DNA of 64,000 nt from Pseudobutyrivibrio ruminis AD2017 (GCF_000424305.1 NZ_AUJQ01000007.1:124001-188000); one strand, 5' to 3'; counted from the stretch's first letter, positions 45,521 through 58,605 are shown. The notes: generated by a model not told the origin, from the letters alone. Numbers and translations are program-made.

Positions 45521-46216
45521 ATGAAAAGAGGAAAGAAATACGTAGCAGCTGTTAGCTCATATGATAAGTCAGCTGCATACGATCCAGCAGAAGCAATCGC
45601 TCAGGTTAAGAAGAATGCTACTGCTAAATTTGATGAGACAATTGAAGCTCATATCAGAACTGGTTGTGACGGACGTCACGCTGAGCAGCAGATCCGTGGA
45701 GCAGTTGTACTTCCACACGGAACAGGTAAGACAGTTCGAGTTTTAGTATTCGCTAAGGGTGCTAAGCTTGACGAGGCACAGGCTGCAGGCGCTGATTTCG
45801 TAGGCGGTGAGGAACTCATTCCAAAGATCCAGAACGAAGGATGGTCTGATTTCGATTCTGTAGTTGCTACTCCAGATATGATGGGTGTTGTTGGTCGTCT
45901 CGGTCGTGTACTTGGACCTAGAGGACTTATGCCAAACCCTAAGGCTGGTACAGTTACTATGGATGTTGCAAAGGCTGTTGAAGAAATCAAAGCTGGTAAG
46001 ATTGAGTATAGACTTGATAAGACAAACATTATCCATGTACCTATCGGAAAGGCTTCTTTCACAGAGGAGCAGTTAGCGGACAACTTCCAGACTCTTATGG
46101 ACGCTATCAACAAGGCTAAGCCATCAAGCTTAAAGGGTCAGTACATTAAGAGCATTTCACTTGCTCCTACAATGGGACCTGGCGTTAAGCTTAATGTTGC
46201 TAAAGTTTCAAACTAA
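45521..46216 (+). CDS. rplA: 50S ribosomal protein L1
   Basis: 231 residues. The ATG at 45521 has AGGAGG before it and begins [10 protein letters not shown]; the frame is open to 45476 but that stretch lacks family similarity. The signature [20 protein letters not shown] is near 120. L1 also represses its own operon in many bacteria. Confidence 0.97.
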   Translation: MKRGKKYVAAVSSYDKSAAYDPAEAIAQVKKNATAKFDETIEAHIRTGCDGRHAEQQIRGAVVLPHGTGKTVRVLVFAKGAKLDEAQAAGADFVGGEELIPKIQNEGWSDFDSVVATPDMMGVVGRLGRVLGPRGLMPNPKAGTVTMDVAKAVEEIKAGKIEYRLDKTNIIHVPIGKASFTEEQLADNFQTLMDAINKAKPSSLKGQYIKSISLAPTMGPGVKLNVAKVSN

Positions 46217-46219
46217 TAG

Positions 46220-46249
46220 TTGACAGCACAATATACAAAATGATATAAT
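46220..46249 (+). promoter_or_regulatory. Sigma-A promoter of rplJ-rplL
   Basis: Perfect TTGACA, 18-base spacer, perfect TATAAT, 4 bases after the rplA stop. Confidence 0.85.
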
Positions 46250-46256
46250 GCACAAA

Positions 46257-46372
46257 GTTGTTGCCGAAGACAGCAGGTGGCGTTAGCCGTAAAGATTTTT
46301 ATCTACCAGCCGAGGACGATTAAGTATTTATCGATTAATCACCTCTATGTCTTTATGGCATAGAGGTTTTTT
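46257..46372 (+). ncRNA. L10 leader RNA with attenuator
   Basis: The leader carries the L10-binding core GCCGAAGACAGCAGGTG and the closing CCAGCCGAGGA, the Firmicutes ribosomal L10 leader. It is followed by a terminator stem ACCTCTATG/CATAGAGGT (46341-46367) with six T. Excess L10(L12)4 is expected to bind the leader and favour termination before rplJ. Confidence 0.85.
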
Positions 46373-46422
46373 ACTTATCCTCATATAAGCAACACAAAGA
46401 AAATTATAAGGAGGAAAAATTC

Positions 46423-46959
46423 GTGGCAAAAGTTGAATTAAAGCAGCCAATAGTTGACGAGATTTCAGAGCAGATTAAGGATGCAGCTTCAGTTGTAGTT
46501 GTAGACGCTCGTGGACTTACAGTTGCAGAAGACACACAGTTACGTAAGCAGCTTCGTGAAGCAGGCGTTACATATAAGGTATACAAGAATACTCTTATGA
46601 AGCGTGCTTTTGAAGGAACTGATTTTGCTCAGCTTGACGAAGTTCTTGAGGGACCAAGCGCAATCGCTGTTTCTAAGGACGATGCTACAGCTCCAGCAAG
46701 AATTCTTGCTAAGTTCGGTAAGACAGCTCAGAACCTTGAGATCAAGGCAGGTGTTGTAGAAGGAACATTCTACGATGCACAGGGCATGACAGCAGTAGCA
46801 GCTGTACCAAGCAGAGAGGAACTTCTTTCAAAGTTACTTGGAAGCTTACAGTCACCAATCACAAACTTCGCTCGCGTACTCAACCAGATCGCAGAGCAGG
46901 GTGATGCATCTACAGAGGCAGCTCCAGCAGAGGAAGCTCCAGCAGCAGATGCAGAGTAA
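46423..46959 (+). CDS. rplJ: 50S ribosomal protein L10
   Basis: 178 residues from a GTG start with AAGGAGG upstream. L10 anchors L7/L12 dimers to the ribosome stalk. The N-terminal block VVVDARGLTVAEDTQLRKQL is typical; the C-terminus has an Ala/Glu-rich extension. Confidence 0.97.
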   Translation: MAKVELKQPIVDEISEQIKDAASVVVVDARGLTVAEDTQLRKQLREAGVTYKVYKNTLMKRAFEGTDFAQLDEVLEGPSAIAVSKDDATAPARILAKFGKTAQNLEIKAGVVEGTFYDAQGMTAVAAVPSREELLSKLLGSLQSPITNFARVLNQIAEQGDASTEAAPAEEAPAADAE

Positions 46960-47003
46960 TTTAATTTATTTTTTAATTAATCATTTAATGGAGGAAAATA
47001 ATC

Positions 47004-47378
47004 ATGGCAAAGATGACAACAGAAGAGTTTATCGCAGCTATCAAAGAGCTTAGCGTATTAGAGTTAAATGACCTTGTAAAGGCATGTGAGGAAGAGTTCG
47101 GCGTTTCTGCAGCAGCAGGCGTTGTAGTTGCAGCAGCAGCTGACGGTGCAGCAGCAGCTGAGGAGAAGGACGAGTTCGACGTAGAGCTTACAGAAGTAGG
47201 TTCTGAGAAGGTTAAGGTTATCAAGGTTGTTCGTGAGGCAACTGGACTTGGTCTTAAGGAAGCAAAGGAACTTGTTGATGGTGCTCCAAAGGTAATCAAG
47301 GAAGCAGCTGACAAGGCTACAGCAGAGTCAATCAAGGCTCAGCTTGAAGAGATCGGTGCAAAGGTTACATTAAAGTAA
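47004..47378 (+). CDS. rplL: 50S ribosomal protein L7/L12
   Basis: 124 residues: N-terminal dimerisation helices, Ala-rich hinge (about 36-53), and the C-terminal domain with [20 protein letters not shown] that recruits translation GTPases. AATGGAGG precedes ATG. Confidence 0.98.
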   Translation: MAKMTTEEFIAAIKELSVLELNDLVKACEEEFGVSAAAGVVVAAAADGAAAAEEKDEFDVELTEVGSEKVKVIKVVREATGLGLKEAKELVDGAPKVIKEAADKATAESIKAQLEEIGAKVTLK

Positions 47379-47399
47379 TTTAAACTCGATTGTTAATTA

Positions 47400-47434
47400 T
47401 TGGCAGGTTCGTAAGGGCCTGCCAAATTTTTTTT
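47400..47434 (+). terminator. Terminator of rplJ-rplL
   Basis: TTGGCAGG pairs with CCTGCCAA, followed by eight T. Confidence 0.92.
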
Positions 47435-47453
47435 AAAATATACAAATAAATAC

Positions 47454-47483
47454 TTGACTTTATTGTTGCTTTTGGCATAGAAT
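47454..47483 (+). promoter_or_regulatory. Promoter of rpoB-rpoC
   Basis: TTGACT, 18-base spacer, TAGAAT. A small GCAC/GTGC hairpin lies in the leader near 47491-47505. Confidence 0.7.
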
Positions 47484-47602
47484 GTAGTTTGCACTATTAT
47501 GGTGCAGTGTGTACTTCTATGCTTATTTTTATGTACAGATTTTCACACATGATTTAGGTAAGATTTTTCCAAATTTAAAATATTATGAGAGGTGGAACGT
47601 CA

Positions 47603-50600
47603 ATGGAGAAAAACAGAATACGTCCAGTGAAAGCTGGAAAGAACTTGCGTATGAGTTACTCGAGACAAAAAGAGGTACTTGAGATGCCTAATTTAATCGA
47701 GGTCCAGAAGGACAGTTACGACTGGTTCGTTAAGGACGGATTAAAAGAAGCATTCGCAGATATCTCTCCTATTCAGGATAGGGGTAACCAGCTTGAGTTA
47801 CATTTCGTTGACTTTACACTGTGCAAGGATGAGGTGAAATATACAATCCCACAGTGCAAGGAAAGAGATGCAACTTATGCTGCGCCATTAAAGGTGAAAG
47901 TGCGCCTTGTTAACAAGGAGTCCGGCGATATGCAGGAGCACGAAATCTTTATGGGTGATTTACCACTTATGACTGAGACCGGAACATTCGTAATCAATGG
48001 AGCAGAGCGTGTTATCGTCAGCCAGTTGGTACGTTCACCAGGTATTTACTATGCAATCGGTCACGATAAAATTGGTAAGGAGTTATATTCTTGTACTGTA
48101 ATTCCAAACCGTGGTGCTTGGTTAGAGTATGAGACAGATTCCAATGACGTTTTCTATGTACGTGTAGACCGTAACAGAAAGGTACCTGTTACAGTACTTA
48201 TTCGTGCACTTGGTTTAGGAACAAACCAGGAAATTATAGATGTTTTCGGTGAGGAACCAAAGATTCTTGCTACATTTGCAAAGGATCCTTCTATCACAGA
48301 AAAGAATCCACAGGGTAGCTATGAAGGCGGCCTTTTAGAGTTATATCGTAAGCTTCGTCCAGGTGAGCCACTTGCTAAGGATAGTGCTGAATCACTTATC
48401 CACGGTATGTTCTTTGACCCTAGACGTTATGATCTTGCTAAGGTTGGTCGTTATAAGTTTAATAAGAAGCTTATGCTTCGTAACCGTATCGCAGGTCAGA
48501 TTTTGGCAGAGGATGTTGTTGATACAACAACAGGTGAAATCATCGCAAAGGCTGGAGATAAGATTACTATCGAGAAGGCTGATGAAATCCAGAACGCTGC
48601 AGTTACACATGTATATGTTCAGACTGAGACACGCAATGTCAAGGTTCTTTCTAATATGATGGTAGACATCACAAAGTTTGTTGATTGTGATGCAGCTTCG
48701 CTTGGCATTACCGAGCTTGTTTACTACCCAGTTCTTGAGAGAATTCTCTCTGAGAACACAACAAAAGAAGATATCGAAGATGCTATCGAAAGAAACGTAG
48801 CAGATCTTATTCCAAAGCACATTACTGTTGAGGATATTTTTGCTTCTATCAACTACAACATGCATCTTGAGTACGGTGTTGGTAAGGAAGATGATATCGA
48901 TCACCTTGGTAACCGTCGTATCCGTGCTGTTGGCGAGTTATTACAGAACCAGTACAGAATTGGTTTATCACGTCTTGAGAAGGTTGTACGTGAGCGTATG
49001 ACTACTCGTGACCTTGAGGATATCTCTCCACAGAACCTTATTAACATTAAGCCTGTAACAGCTGCTATCAAGGAATTCTTTGGTAGTTCACAGTTGTCAC
49101 AGTTCATGGATCAGAACAACCCACTTTCAGAGTTGACACATAAGAGACGTCTTTCAGCACTTGGTCCTGGTGGTCTTTCAAGAGATCGTGCCGGATTCGA
49201 GGTTCGAGACGTTCACTATTCACACTATGGACGTATGTGCCCTATCGAGACACCTGAAGGACCTAACATCGGTCTTATCAACTCTCTCGCTAGCTACGCT
49301 CGTATCAATGAGTACGGCTTTATTGAGGCACCATACAGACGTATTGATAAGTCTGACCCAGAGAACCCACGTGTAACAGACGAAGTTGTTTACATGACAG
49401 CAGATGAAGAGGATAACTACCATGTAGCACAGGCTAATGTCAAGCTTGACGAAGAAGGCCACTTCATGAGAAAGAACGTATCTGGTCGTTTCCGCGAGGA
49501 GACACAGGAATACGATAAGAAGATGTTCGATTATATGGACGTATCTCCTAAGATGGTATTCTCAGTTGCTACTGCTTCTATTCCATTCCTTCAGAACGAT
49601 GACCCTACACGTGCCCTAATGGGTTCAAACATGCAGCGTCAGGCCGTTCCTCTTCTTACTACAGAAGCACCAGTTGTTGGTACAGGTATGGAACCTAAGA
49701 CAGCTGTCGATTCAGGTGTCTGCGTAGTTGCAAAGCGCGCAGGTATCGTTGAGATGTCTGAGACAAACAGAATTATCGTTAAGGCTGACGAAGATGGAAC
49801 AAGAGATGAGTACACACTCTTCAAGTTCACACGTTCTAACCAGTCTAACTGCTATAACCAGCGCCCTATCGTATTTAAGGGCGACCATGTAGAAGCTGGC
49901 GAGGTTATCGCTGATGGTCCTTCTACAAAGAATGGTGAGCTTGCCCTTGGAAAGAACCCACTTATCGGTTTCATGACATGGGAAGGTTATAACTACGAGG
50001 ATGCCGTTCTTCTTTCAGAGCGCCTCGTTCAGGATGATGTTTACACATCTATCCATATTGAAGAGTACGAAATCGATGCTCGTGATACAAAGCTTGGACC
50101 AGAGGAAATCACACGTGATGTTGCTGGTGTAGGTGATGATGCTCTTAAGGATCTTGATGAGAGTGGTATCATCCGTATCGGTGCTGAGGTTCGTGCCGGT
50201 GATATCCTTGTTGGTAAGGTTACACCAAAGGGTGAGACAGAACGTACACCAGAAGAGAGACTTCTTCTTGCAATCTTCGGTGAGAAGGCTAGAGAAGTTC
50301 GTGATACATCACTTCGTGTTCCACATGGTGCTTACGGTATCGTTGTAGACGCTAAGGTATTCACACGTGAAAACGGTGATGAGCTTGCTCCAGGAGTAAA
50401 CAAGTCAGTTCGTATTTACATCGCTCAGAAGAGAAAAATCGGTGTTGGTGATAAGATGGCCGGTCGTCACGGTAACAAGGGTGTAGTTTCCCGCGTGCTT
50501 CCAGTAGAAGATATGCCATATCTTCCAAACGGTCGTCCACTTGATATCGTACTTAACCCATTGGGCGTTCCTTCACGTATGAATATCGGTCAGGTCCTTG

Positions 50601-51511
50601 AGATTCACCTTTCTCTTGCAGCAAAGGCCCTGGGATTTGACATTGAGACACCAGTATTTGATGGTGCAAAGGAAATTGATATCCAGGATACACTTGAGCT
50701 TGCAAATGACTATGTAAACATGCCATTTGACAAGGAAGAAGCTAAAGACGGCGAGGAGACATTCTACGATAAGTATGTAGATATCCTTCGTGAGGATGTT
50801 ATGGATTACCTTTCAACAAACCGTGCACACAGAGCACTTTGGAAGGGTGTTCCAATCTCTCGTGATGGTAAGGTACAGCTTCGTGATGGTCGTACAGGTG
50901 AGCCATTTGATGGCCCAGTTACAATCGGTCACATGCATTACCTCAAGCTCCACCACTTAGTAGATGATAAGATCCACGCTCGTTCAACTGGTCCTTACTC
51001 TCTTGTTACACAGCAGCCACTTGGTGGTAAAGCGCAGTTCGGTGGACAGCGTTTCGGAGAGATGGAAGTTTGGGCCCTCGAGGCTTACGGTGCATCATAT
51101 ACACTTCAGGAAATCCTTACAATGAAGTCTGATGATGTTATCGGTCGTGTTAAGACATACGAAGCTATTATCAAGGGTGAGAACATCCCTGAACCAGGTA
51201 TCCCTGAGTCATTCAAGGTATTACTTAAGGAATTACAGTCACTTGGTCTTGACGTACGTGTGCTCGATGAAAACCGTGAAGAGGTTGAGCTCATGGAGAC
51301 TAGTGAATATGGAAATACAGACCTCAATGCAATCATTGCAGGCAGTGATAGAAACTTCGCATTCGAAGATGACAACTCATTCGCACAGGCCGGATTCTCT
51401 AAGAAGAAATTTGATTCAGAGGGCGATCTTGTAGATGATGAGGATGATGTTCCATTTGAAGAAGATGATGAAGATTTCGCTGACGTAGCAGATGAATTTG
51501 ATGAGGAATAA
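47603..51511 (+). CDS. rpoB: RNA polymerase beta subunit
   Basis: 1302 residues from the ATG at 47603, which has GAGAGGTGG upstream; another ATG lies six codons earlier. Forms the catalytic core with beta'. The rifampicin pocket reads [20 protein letters not shown], then [11 protein letters not shown], with the wild-type Asp, His and Ser at the three classical resistance sites. The C-terminus adds an acidic tail rich in Asp/Glu, as in related Firmicutes. Rifampicin sensitivity at this site is an inference. Confidence 0.98.
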   Translation: MEKNRIRPVKAGKNLRMSYSRQKEVLEMPNLIEVQKDSYDWFVKDGLKEAFADISPIQDRGNQLELHFVDFTLCKDEVKYTIPQCKERDATYAAPLKVKVRLVNKESGDMQEHEIFMGDLPLMTETGTFVINGAERVIVSQLVRSPGIYYAIGHDKIGKELYSCTVIPNRGAWLEYETDSNDVFYVRVDRNRKVPVTVLIRALGLGTNQEIIDVFGEEPKILATFAKDPSITEKNPQGSYEGGLLELYRKLRPGEPLAKDSAESLIHGMFFDPRRYDLAKVGRYKFNKKLMLRNRIAGQILAEDVVDTTTGEIIAKAGDKITIEKADEIQNAAVTHVYVQTETRNVKVLSNMMVDITKFVDCDAASLGITELVYYPVLERILSENTTKEDIEDAIERNVADLIPKHITVEDIFASINYNMHLEYGVGKEDDIDHLGNRRIRAVGELLQNQYRIGLSRLEKVVRERMTTRDLEDISPQNLINIKPVTAAIKEFFGSSQLSQFMDQNNPLSELTHKRRLSALGPGGLSRDRAGFEVRDVHYSHYGRMCPIETPEGPNIGLINSLASYARINEYGFIEAPYRRIDKSDPENPRVTDEVVYMTADEEDNYHVAQANVKLDEEGHFMRKNVSGRFREETQEYDKKMFDYMDVSPKMVFSVATASIPFLQNDDPTRALMGSNMQRQAVPLLTTEAPVVGTGMEPKTAVDSGVCVVAKRAGIVEMSETNRIIVKADEDGTRDEYTLFKFTRSNQSNCYNQRPIVFKGDHVEAGEVIADGPSTKNGELALGKNPLIGFMTWEGYNYEDAVLLSERLVQDDVYTSIHIEEYEIDARDTKLGPEEITRDVAGVGDDALKDLDESGIIRIGAEVRAGDILVGKVTPKGETERTPEERLLLAIFGEKAREVRDTSLRVPHGAYGIVVDAKVFTRENGDELAPGVNKSVRIYIAQKRKIGVGDKMAGRHGNKGVVSRVLPVEDMPYLPNGRPLDIVLNPLGVPSRMNIGQVLEIHLSLAAKALGFDIETPVFDGAKEIDIQDTLELANDYVNMPFDKEEAKDGEETFYDKYVDILREDVMDYLSTNRAHRALWKGVPISRDGKVQLRDGRTGEPFDGPVTIGHMHYLKLHHLVDDKIHARSTGPYSLVTQQPLGGKAQFGGQRFGEMEVWALEAYGASYTLQEILTMKSDDVIGRVKTYEAIIKGENIPEPGIPESFKVLLKELQSLGLDVRVLDENREEVELMETSEYGNTDLNAIIAGSDRNFAFEDDNSFAQAGFSKKKFDSEGDLVDDEDDVPFEEDDEDFADVADEFDEE

Positions 51512-51530
51512 ATAGGAAGGGAGCTAGAAA

Positions 51531-54500
51531 ATGCCAGAGAATAAAGAAGCGACATATCAACCAATAGCATTTGACGCAATACAGATTGGATTGGCTTCAC
51601 CTGAAAAGATCAGACAGTGGTCTCGCGGCGAGGTTAAAAAGCCAGAGACAATCAATTATCGTACACTGAAGCCTGAAAAGGACGGTCTTTTCTGCGAAAA
51701 GATTTTTGGACCTAGCAAAGACTGGGAATGCCACTGCGGAAAGTACAAGAAAATCCGTTATAAGGGTGTAGTTTGTGACCGTTGTGGTGTTGAAATCACA
51801 AAGGCAAGCGTTCGTCGTGAGCGTATGGGTCACATCGAACTTGCTGCACCAGTATCACATATTTGGTATTTCAAGGGTATCCCTTCTCGTATGGGACTTA
51901 TCCTTGATTTATCACCAAAGACATTAGAGAAGGTTCTCTACTTTGCATCATACATCGTACTTGATGCAGGTGAGACTGCTCTTATGTACAAGCAGGTTCT
52001 TACAGAGGCTGAATACCAGGAAGCTAGAGAGCAGTATGGTAACGGCTTCAGAGTAGGAATGGGTGCTGAAGCTATTCAGGAGCTTTTAAAGGCAATTGAC
52101 CTTGATGAGGAAGCTACTAAACTTCAGATTGAATTAGATAACGCTACTGGTCAGAAGCGTTCACGTATCATTAAGAGACTTGAGGTTGTTGAAGCATTCC
52201 GTGAGTCAGGAAACAGACCTGAATGGATGATTATGACAGTTATCCCTGTTATTCCACCAGATCTTCGTCCTATGGTACAGCTTGATGGTGGCCGTTTTGC
52301 CACATCTGACCTTAACGACTTATACCGTCGTATTATCAACAGAAATAACCGTCTTCGTAGATTGTTAGAGCTTGGTGCTCCTGATATCATCGTACGTAAC
52401 GAAAAGCGTATGCTTCAGGAAGCTGTTGATGCTCTTATCGATAATGGTCGTAGAGGACGTCCAGTTACAGGTCCTGGTAACAGACCACTTAAGTCACTTT
52501 CAGACATGCTTAAGGGTAAGTCTGGTCGATTCAGACAGAACCTTCTTGGTAAGCGTGTTGACTACTCAGGTCGTTCAGTTATCGTCGTTGGACCAGAACT
52601 TAAGATTTATCAGTGTGGTCTTCCAAAGGAGATGGCTCTCGAGCTCTTCAAGCCTTTCGTTATGAAGGAGCTTGTTGGCAACGGAATGGCACACAACATT
52701 AAGTACGCTAAGAAGATGGTAGAGAAGTTTGAGCCAGAGGTTTGGGACATCCTTGAAGATGTCATTAAAGAGCATCCAGTTATGCTTAACCGTGCTCCTA
52801 CACTTCATAGACTTGGTATTCAGGCTTTCGAGCCTATCCTTGTAGAAGGTAGAGCTATCAAGCTTCATCCACTTGTATGTACAGCCTTCAACGCCGATTT
52901 CGATGGTGACCAGATGGCTGTTCACCTTCCACTTACTCAGGAGGCTCAGGCAGAGTGTAGATTCATGCTTCTCTCTCCTAACAACTTACTTAAGCCTTCA
53001 GACGGTGGTCCTGTAGCCGTTCCTTCACAGGATATGGTACTTGGTATTTACTACCTTACACAGGAGCGTGGTACTACAGTAGGTGATAATAGAGAAGAGC
53101 CAGGTGAGGGTAAGGTATTTAAGAACCTTAACGAAGCAATTCTTGCATACGAGAACAAGGCTCTTACAATGCATGCTCGTATCACAGTTCGTGTTTCTAA
53201 GACACATGCTGATGGTACAGTAGTAACAGGTAATGTTTCATCAACACTTGGTAGACTTCTCTTTAACGAGATCATTCCACAGGATCTTGGCTACGTAGAT
53301 CGTACAAAGCCTGAGAATGAGCTTGTACCAGAGGTAGACTTCCACGTTGGTAAGAAGCAGTTAAAGCAGATTCTTGAAAAAGTTATTAATACACACGGAG
53401 CTACAAAGACAGCAGAAGTTCTTGATGATATCAAGGCAATGGGTTACCACTACTCAACAATCGCTGCCATGACAGTTTCAATTTCAGATATGACAGTTCC
53501 TGCTCAGAAGCCAGAGCTTATTGCACATGCTGAAGAGACAGTTGATAAGATTACTCGTCAGTACAAGCGTGGTCTTATTACTGAAGAAGAGCGTTATCGT
53601 GAAGTTGTAGATACATGGAAAGAGACTGATGATGAGCTTACTAAGGACCTTCTTGATGGTCTTGATAAGTACAACAACATCTTCATGATGGCTGACTCAG
53701 GTGCCCGTGGTTCTGAAAAGCAGATCAAACAGCTTGCAGGTATGCGTGGTTTGATGGCTGATACAACAGGTAAGACTATCGAGCTTCCTATTAAGTCAAA
53801 CTTCCGTGAGGGTCTTGATGTACTTGAGTACTTCATGTCAGCTCATGGTGCTCGTAAGGGTCTTTCTGATACAGCTCTTCGTACAGCCGATTCAGGATAC
53901 TTAACACGTCGAATGGTTGACGTTGCTCAGGAACTTATCATCCGTGAGTCTGACTGTGTTGCTGGAACAGACAGAGAAATCCCTGGTATGTGGGTATACG
54001 CATTCATGGATGGTCGTGAAGAGATTGAGTCTCTTAAGGACCGTATCACAGGTAGATTCTCTTGCTACTCTATCTACGATGCTAACGGCGAAATGATTGT
54101 TAAGGCAAATCATATGATTACACCTAAGCGTGCAGCTGCAATCATCGAGCGTGGTGTTGATGAGAAGGGACAGCCAATTAAGAGGGTTAAGATTAGAAAC
54201 GTACTTAACTGTCGTTCACATGTTGGTGTTTGTGCTAAGTGTTATGGTGCTAACATGGCTTCAGGTCGTGCCGTACAGGTCGGTGAAGCAATCGGTATCA
54301 TCGCTGCACAGTCTATCGGTGAGCCAGGTACACAGCTTACTATGAGAACTTTCCATACTGGTGGTGTTGCTGGTAACGATATTACTCAGGGTCTTCCTCG
54401 TGTCGAGGAGCTTTTCGAGGCTAGAAAGCCTAAGGGACTTGCTATCATCACAGAGATTGCTGGTACAGTTTCTATTGAAGAAGACTCTAAGACAAAGAAG

Positions 54501-55199
54501 AGAGAAGTTGTTGTTACAAACTCTGAGACAGGCGATGTAGAGAAATACTTAATCCCTTACGGTTCACGTATTAAGGTTCTCTCAGGACAGGAACTTGAAG
54601 CTGGTGATGAGCTTACAGAAGGTTCTGTAAATCCACATGATATCCTTGCAATCAAGGGTAAGTCAGCTGTTCAGGATTACTTAATCCGTGAGGTTCAGCG
54701 TGTATACCGTTTACAGGGTGTTGATATCAACGATAAGCATATCGAAGTACTTTGCCGTCAGATGCTTAAGAGAATCAGAGTTGACGAAGCAGGTGATACA
54801 GGATTTATGCCAGGTTCACTTGTTGATTGGCTTGATTTTGAAGATGCTAACGAGAAAATGGAGGCAGAGGGTAAGGAGCCAGCTACTGGTACACAGGAAC
54901 TTCTTGGTATCACAAAGGCAGCCCTTGCTACTAACTCATTCCTCTCAGCAGCTTCATTCCAGGAGACAACAAAGGTTCTTACTGATGCAGCTATCAAGGG
55001 TAAGATTGATCCACTTAACGGACTTAAAGAGAACGTTATCATCGGTCGCTTAATCCCAGCTGGTACAGGTATGAAGAGATATTCTAACATTCCTCTTTCA
55101 ACTGATAATCAGTTAGCAGAGGCTCAGGCAGCTCGTGAAGCACGTGAGAAGGAAAATGCTGAAGAAGAATTAGCAGAAGACCTTGTTGATGTAGAATAA
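51531..55199 (+). CDS. rpoC: RNA polymerase beta' subunit
   Basis: 1222 residues. N-terminal zinc site CHCGKYKK with CDRCG near 66-85; catalytic [12 protein letters not shown] near 455 holding the active-site magnesium; trigger-loop and bridge-helix region with [16 protein letters not shown] near 930; second zinc site CRSH..CAKCYG. It starts 19 bases after rpoB with GGAAGGGAG. Confidence 0.98.
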   Translation: MPENKEATYQPIAFDAIQIGLASPEKIRQWSRGEVKKPETINYRTLKPEKDGLFCEKIFGPSKDWECHCGKYKKIRYKGVVCDRCGVEITKASVRRERMGHIELAAPVSHIWYFKGIPSRMGLILDLSPKTLEKVLYFASYIVLDAGETALMYKQVLTEAEYQEAREQYGNGFRVGMGAEAIQELLKAIDLDEEATKLQIELDNATGQKRSRIIKRLEVVEAFRESGNRPEWMIMTVIPVIPPDLRPMVQLDGGRFATSDLNDLYRRIINRNNRLRRLLELGAPDIIVRNEKRMLQEAVDALIDNGRRGRPVTGPGNRPLKSLSDMLKGKSGRFRQNLLGKRVDYSGRSVIVVGPELKIYQCGLPKEMALELFKPFVMKELVGNGMAHNIKYAKKMVEKFEPEVWDILEDVIKEHPVMLNRAPTLHRLGIQAFEPILVEGRAIKLHPLVCTAFNADFDGDQMAVHLPLTQEAQAECRFMLLSPNNLLKPSDGGPVAVPSQDMVLGIYYLTQERGTTVGDNREEPGEGKVFKNLNEAILAYENKALTMHARITVRVSKTHADGTVVTGNVSSTLGRLLFNEIIPQDLGYVDRTKPENELVPEVDFHVGKKQLKQILEKVINTHGATKTAEVLDDIKAMGYHYSTIAAMTVSISDMTVPAQKPELIAHAEETVDKITRQYKRGLITEEERYREVVDTWKETDDELTKDLLDGLDKYNNIFMMADSGARGSEKQIKQLAGMRGLMADTTGKTIELPIKSNFREGLDVLEYFMSAHGARKGLSDTALRTADSGYLTRRMVDVAQELIIRESDCVAGTDREIPGMWVYAFMDGREEIESLKDRITGRFSCYSIYDANGEMIVKANHMITPKRAAAIIERGVDEKGQPIKRVKIRNVLNCRSHVGVCAKCYGANMASGRAVQVGEAIGIIAAQSIGEPGTQLTMRTFHTGGVAGNDITQGLPRVEELFEARKPKGLAIITEIAGTVSIEEDSKTKKREVVVTNSETGDVEKYLIPYGSRIKVLSGQELEAGDELTEGSVNPHDILAIKGKSAVQDYLIREVQRVYRLQGVDINDKHIEVLCRQMLKRIRVDEAGDTGFMPGSLVDWLDFEDANEKMEAEGKEPATGTQELLGITKAALATNSFLSAASFQETTKVLTDAAIKGKIDPLNGLKENVIIGRLIPAGTGMKRYSNIPLSTDNQLAEAQAAREAREKENAEEELAEDLVDVE

Positions 55200-55212
55200 T
55201 TTGTAAATAATG

Positions 55213-55245
55213 AATGGCCTTAGCAAATTGCTAAGGCCATTTTTT
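55213..55245 (+). terminator. Terminator of rpoB-rpoC
   Basis: AATGGCCTTAGCAA pairs with TTGCTAAGGCCATT, then T residues. Confidence 0.93.
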
Positions 55246-55258
55246 CACATTTTTAATC

Positions 55259-55287
55259 TTGACATATTAATTTTTAGGAAATATAAT
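55259..55287 (+). promoter_or_regulatory. Promoter of the str operon (rpsL)
   Basis: Perfect TTGACA, 17-base spacer, perfect TATAAT, 72 bases before rpsL. Confidence 0.88.
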
Positions 55288-55358
55288 GTTCTAGCATGCG
55301 CTAATAGGATAACTATACTCATTTGCATGCGAAGAAATAAATTAGGAGGTAAAAAAGA

Positions 55359-55778
55359 ATGCCAACATTCAACCAGCTAGTTAGAAAAGGTCGTCAGACA
55401 TCTGTTAAGAAGTCTACAGCACCAGCACTTCAGAGAGGTTATAACTCTCTTAAGAAGAAGCCTACTAACACTTCTTCTCCACAGAAGCGTGGTGTATGTA
55501 CAGCTGTTAAGACAGCTACACCTAAGAAGCCTAACTCAGCTCTTAGAAAGATTGCCAGAGTTCGTCTTTCAAACGGAATCGAAGTAACATCTTACATTCC
55601 AGGCGAGGGTCACAATCTTCAGGAGCATAGCGTTGTTTTGATTCGTGGTGGTCGTGTTAAGGATTTACCTGGTACACGTTATCATGTAATCAGAGGTACT
55701 CTTGATACAGCCGGCGTTGCTAACCGCAAGCAGGGACGTTCAAAGTACGGCGCTAAGAGACCTAAGGACGCTAAGTAA
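55359..55778 (+). CDS. rpsL: 30S ribosomal protein S12
   Basis: 139 residues; decoding-centre protein. The streptomycin sites show the wild-type lysines: [11 protein letters not shown] and [18 protein letters not shown] precedes ATG. Confidence 0.98.
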   Translation: MPTFNQLVRKGRQTSVKKSTAPALQRGYNSLKKKPTNTSSPQKRGVCTAVKTATPKKPNSALRKIARVRLSNGIEVTSYIPGEGHNLQEHSVVLIRGGRVKDLPGTRYHVIRGTLDTAGVANRKQGRSKYGAKRPKDAK

Positions 55779-55931
55779 AATAGCGTAATGGCTTAATATT
55801 TTTATTGTATATCACATAAACTTTGGTTAATGTTGTTATTTTTTCTCTATAGAATAAATAGCGCATGAACACATAGTAATTAAATGTGAGTACCGTTGAT
55901 CTAACAAATTTTAGTTAAGGAGGGAAGTATC

Positions 55932-56402
55932 GTGCCAAGAAAAGGACATACTCAAAAGAGAGACGTTTTGGCAGATCCTATATACAATAGCAAGGTAGTT
56001 ACAAAGCTTATCAACAACATCATGCTTGATGGTAAGAAGGGTGTAGCTCAGAAGATTGTATATGGTGCATTTGACAAAGTCGCAGAAAAGACTGGAAAGC
56101 CTGCACTTGAGGTTTTCGAAGAAGCTATGAACAACGTTATGCCTGTACTCGAGGTAAAGGCTAGACGTATCGGTGGTGCTACATATCAGGTACCTATCGA
56201 GGTTAGACCAGATCGTCGTCAGGCCCTTGGCCTTAGATGGCTCACAATGTTCTCACGTACACGTACTGAGAAGACAATGGAAGAGCGTCTTGCTAACGAG
56301 ATTATGGATGCAGCTGGTAACACAGGTTCAGCTGTAAAGAGAAAAGAAGAAATGCATAGAATGGCAGAGGCTAATAAGGCATTTGCTCATTACAGATTCT
56401 AA
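55932..56402 (+). CDS. rpsG: 30S ribosomal protein S7
   Basis: 156 residues from a GTG start with AAGGAGGG. The opening [16 protein letters not shown] and the end [16 protein letters not shown] are typical. The 153-base spacer after rpsL is AT-rich and holds no other gene; a weak promoter there is possible. Confidence 0.98.
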   Translation: MPRKGHTQKRDVLADPIYNSKVVTKLINNIMLDGKKGVAQKIVYGAFDKVAEKTGKPALEVFEEAMNNVMPVLEVKARRIGGATYQVPIEVRPDRRQALGLRWLTMFSRTRTEKTMEERLANEIMDAAGNTGSAVKRKEEMHRMAEANKAFAHYRF

Positions 56403-56417
56403 TAGGAGGGGCAAACA

Positions 56418-58535
56418 GTGGCAGAAAGAGAATATCCACTTGAGCGTACCAGAAATATTGGTATTATGGCTCATATCGATGCCGGAAAGACTACACTTAC
56501 AGAGCGTATTCTTTACTATACTGGTGTAAACTACAAGATCGGTGATACTCACGAAGGAACTGCAACCATGGACTGGATGGAGCAGGAAGCAGAGCGTGGT
56601 ATCACAATCACTTCAGCTGCTACAACATGTCACTGGACTGAGCAGGAAAACTGCAAGCCTAAGAAGGGTGCTCTTGAGCACCGTATCAACATCATTGATA
56701 CACCAGGCCACGTAGATTTCACTGTTGAGGTTGAGCGTTCCCTTCGTGTACTTGATGGCGCCGTTGGTGTCTTCTGTGCAAAGGGTGGCGTTGAGCCACA
56801 GTCAGAGAATGTTTGGAGACAGGCTGACACATATAACGTACCAAGAATGGCATTCATCAATAAGATGGATATCCTTGGTGCAAACTTCTACGGAGCTGTT
56901 GATCAGATCCGTGATAGATTAAAGAAGAACGCTATCGTTCTTCAGCTTCCAATCGGTAAGGAAGATGATTTCAAGGGAATCATCGATCTTTTCGAGATGC
57001 AGGCATACATCTATAACGATGATAAGGGCGATGATATCTCTATCACAGACATCCCAGCTGATATGGCAGAGGATGCTGAGCTTTATCACACAGAACTCGT
57101 TGAGAAGATCTGTGAGTTAGATGATGATCTTATGATGGCTTATCTTGAGGGTGAGGAGCCTTCAGTAGATGAGTTAAAGGCTGTACTTCGTAAGGCTACT
57201 TGCGAATGTAAGGCTATCCCAGTATGCTGTGGTTCTGCATATAGAAACAAGGGTGTTCAGAAGCTTCTTGATGCTATCCTTGAGTATATGCCAGCTCCTA
57301 CAGACGTACCAGCTATTAGAGGTGTAGACCTTGATGGCAACGAAGTTGTTAAGCATTCATCTGATGATGAGCCATTTGCAGCTCTTGCATTCAAGATTAT
57401 GGCTGATCCATTCGTTGGAAAGCTCGCATTTATCCGTGTATATTCAGGTACATTGAACTCAGGTTCATACTGCCTCAACGCTACAAAGGATAAGAAGGAG
57501 CGTGTAGGTCGTATTCTTCAGATGCACGCTAACAAGCGTACAGAGTTAGACAAGGTTTACTCTGGTGATATCGCAGCTGTTGTAGGTCTTAAGTTTACAA
57601 CAACTGGTGATACAATCTGCGATGAGCAGCATCCAGTAATCCTTGAGTCTATGGAATTCCCAGAGCCAGTTATCGAGCTTGCTATCGAGCCTAAGACTAA
57701 GGCTGGACAGCAGAAGATGGGCGAAGCTCTTGCTAAGCTTGCTGAAGAGGATCCAACATTCCGTCAGCATACTGATCAGGAGACAGGCCAGACTATCATC
57801 GCTGGTATGGGTGAGCTTCACCTTGAAATCATTGTTGATCGTCTTCTTAGGGAGTTCAAGGTTGAGGCTAACGTTGGTGCACCTCAGGTTGCATATAAGG
57901 AAACATTTACAAAGGCAGTTGATCAGGAATACAAGTATGCTAAGCAGTCTGGTGGACGTGGTCAGTACGGTCATTGTAAGGTTAGATTTACTCCAATTGA
58001 TGCTAACGCTGAAGAGACATTCAGATTTAAGTCTTCAGTAGTTGGTGGTGCTATTCCTAAGGAATACATCCCATCTGTTGGTGAGGGTATCGAGGAAGCA
58101 GCTAAGGCTGGTATCCTTTGCGGATTCCCTGTACTTGGTGTTGAAGCAGACGTATATGATGGTTCATACCATGAAGTCGATTCATCAGAAATGGCATTCC
58201 ACATTGCTGGTTCAATGTGTTTCAAGGAAGCTATGGCTAAGGCAGCTCCAGTTCTTCTTGAGCCTATCATGAAGGTTGAAGTTACTATGCCTGAGGAATA
58301 CATGGGTGATGTAATCGGTTCTCTTAACGCTAAGCGTGGTCAGATCCAGTCTATGGATGACCTTGGCGGCGGTAAGATTGTTAGAGCACTTGTTCCACTT
58401 GCAGAGATGTTCGGATACTCAACAGAGCTTCGTTCATCTACACAGGGACGTGGTAACTACTCAATGTTCTTCGAGAAGTATGAGCCAGTTCCAAAGAACG
58501 TACAGGAGCAGATTATCTCTAATCACTCTAAGTAA
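56418..58535 (+). CDS. fusA: Elongation factor G
   Basis: 705-residue translocase GTPase from a GTG start with AGGAGGGG. G1 AHIDAGKTT near 17-25, G3 DTPGHVDFT near 95, G4 NKMD near 149. Domain IV and V residues ([15 protein letters not shown]) are present. Normal length. Confidence 0.98.
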   Translation: MAEREYPLERTRNIGIMAHIDAGKTTLTERILYYTGVNYKIGDTHEGTATMDWMEQEAERGITITSAATTCHWTEQENCKPKKGALEHRINIIDTPGHVDFTVEVERSLRVLDGAVGVFCAKGGVEPQSENVWRQADTYNVPRMAFINKMDILGANFYGAVDQIRDRLKKNAIVLQLPIGKEDDFKGIIDLFEMQAYIYNDDKGDDISITDIPADMAEDAELYHTELVEKICELDDDLMMAYLEGEEPSVDELKAVLRKATCECKAIPVCCGSAYRNKGVQKLLDAILEYMPAPTDVPAIRGVDLDGNEVVKHSSDDEPFAALAFKIMADPFVGKLAFIRVYSGTLNSGSYCLNATKDKKERVGRILQMHANKRTELDKVYSGDIAAVVGLKFTTTGDTICDEQHPVILESMEFPEPVIELAIEPKTKAGQQKMGEALAKLAEEDPTFRQHTDQETGQTIIAGMGELHLEIIVDRLLREFKVEANVGAPQVAYKETFTKAVDQEYKYAKQSGGRGQYGHCKVRFTPIDANAEETFRFKSSVVGGAIPKEYIPSVGEGIEEAAKAGILCGFPVLGVEADVYDGSYHEVDSSEMAFHIAGSMCFKEAMAKAAPVLLEPIMKVEVTMPEEYMGDVIGSLNAKRGQIQSMDDLGGGKIVRALVPLAEMFGYSTELRSSTQGRGNYSMFFEKYEPVPKNVQEQIISNHSK

Positions 58536-58566
58536 TAGCCTATTGGTTATTAATAAATGAAAATAG

Positions 58567-58605
58567 TTGAAAAACCTTAGTACTTTCGATATAATCGAAA
58601 GTACT
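58567..58605 (+). promoter_or_regulatory. tuf promoter with a perfect dyad over the -10 box
   Basis: TTGAAA (58567-58572), 17-base spacer, TATAAT (58590-58595). AGTACTTTCGAT and ATCGAAAGTACT (58579-58605) form a perfect 12-bp inverted repeat centred on the -10 box, so tuf has its own promoter inside the str operon, with a possible operator or RNA stem. Confidence 0.75.

Noticed and set aside
48392-48904. 170-residue minus-strand frame inside rpoB
   Set aside because: Shadow of the rpoB reading frame produced by codon bias; low-complexity composition and no ribosome site. The same applies to the long opposite frames in tuf and fusA.
55779-55931. Separate promoter before rpsG
   Set aside because: TTAATG-N17-TAGAAT can be drawn but is weak and the region is very AT-rich, so it is not listed.
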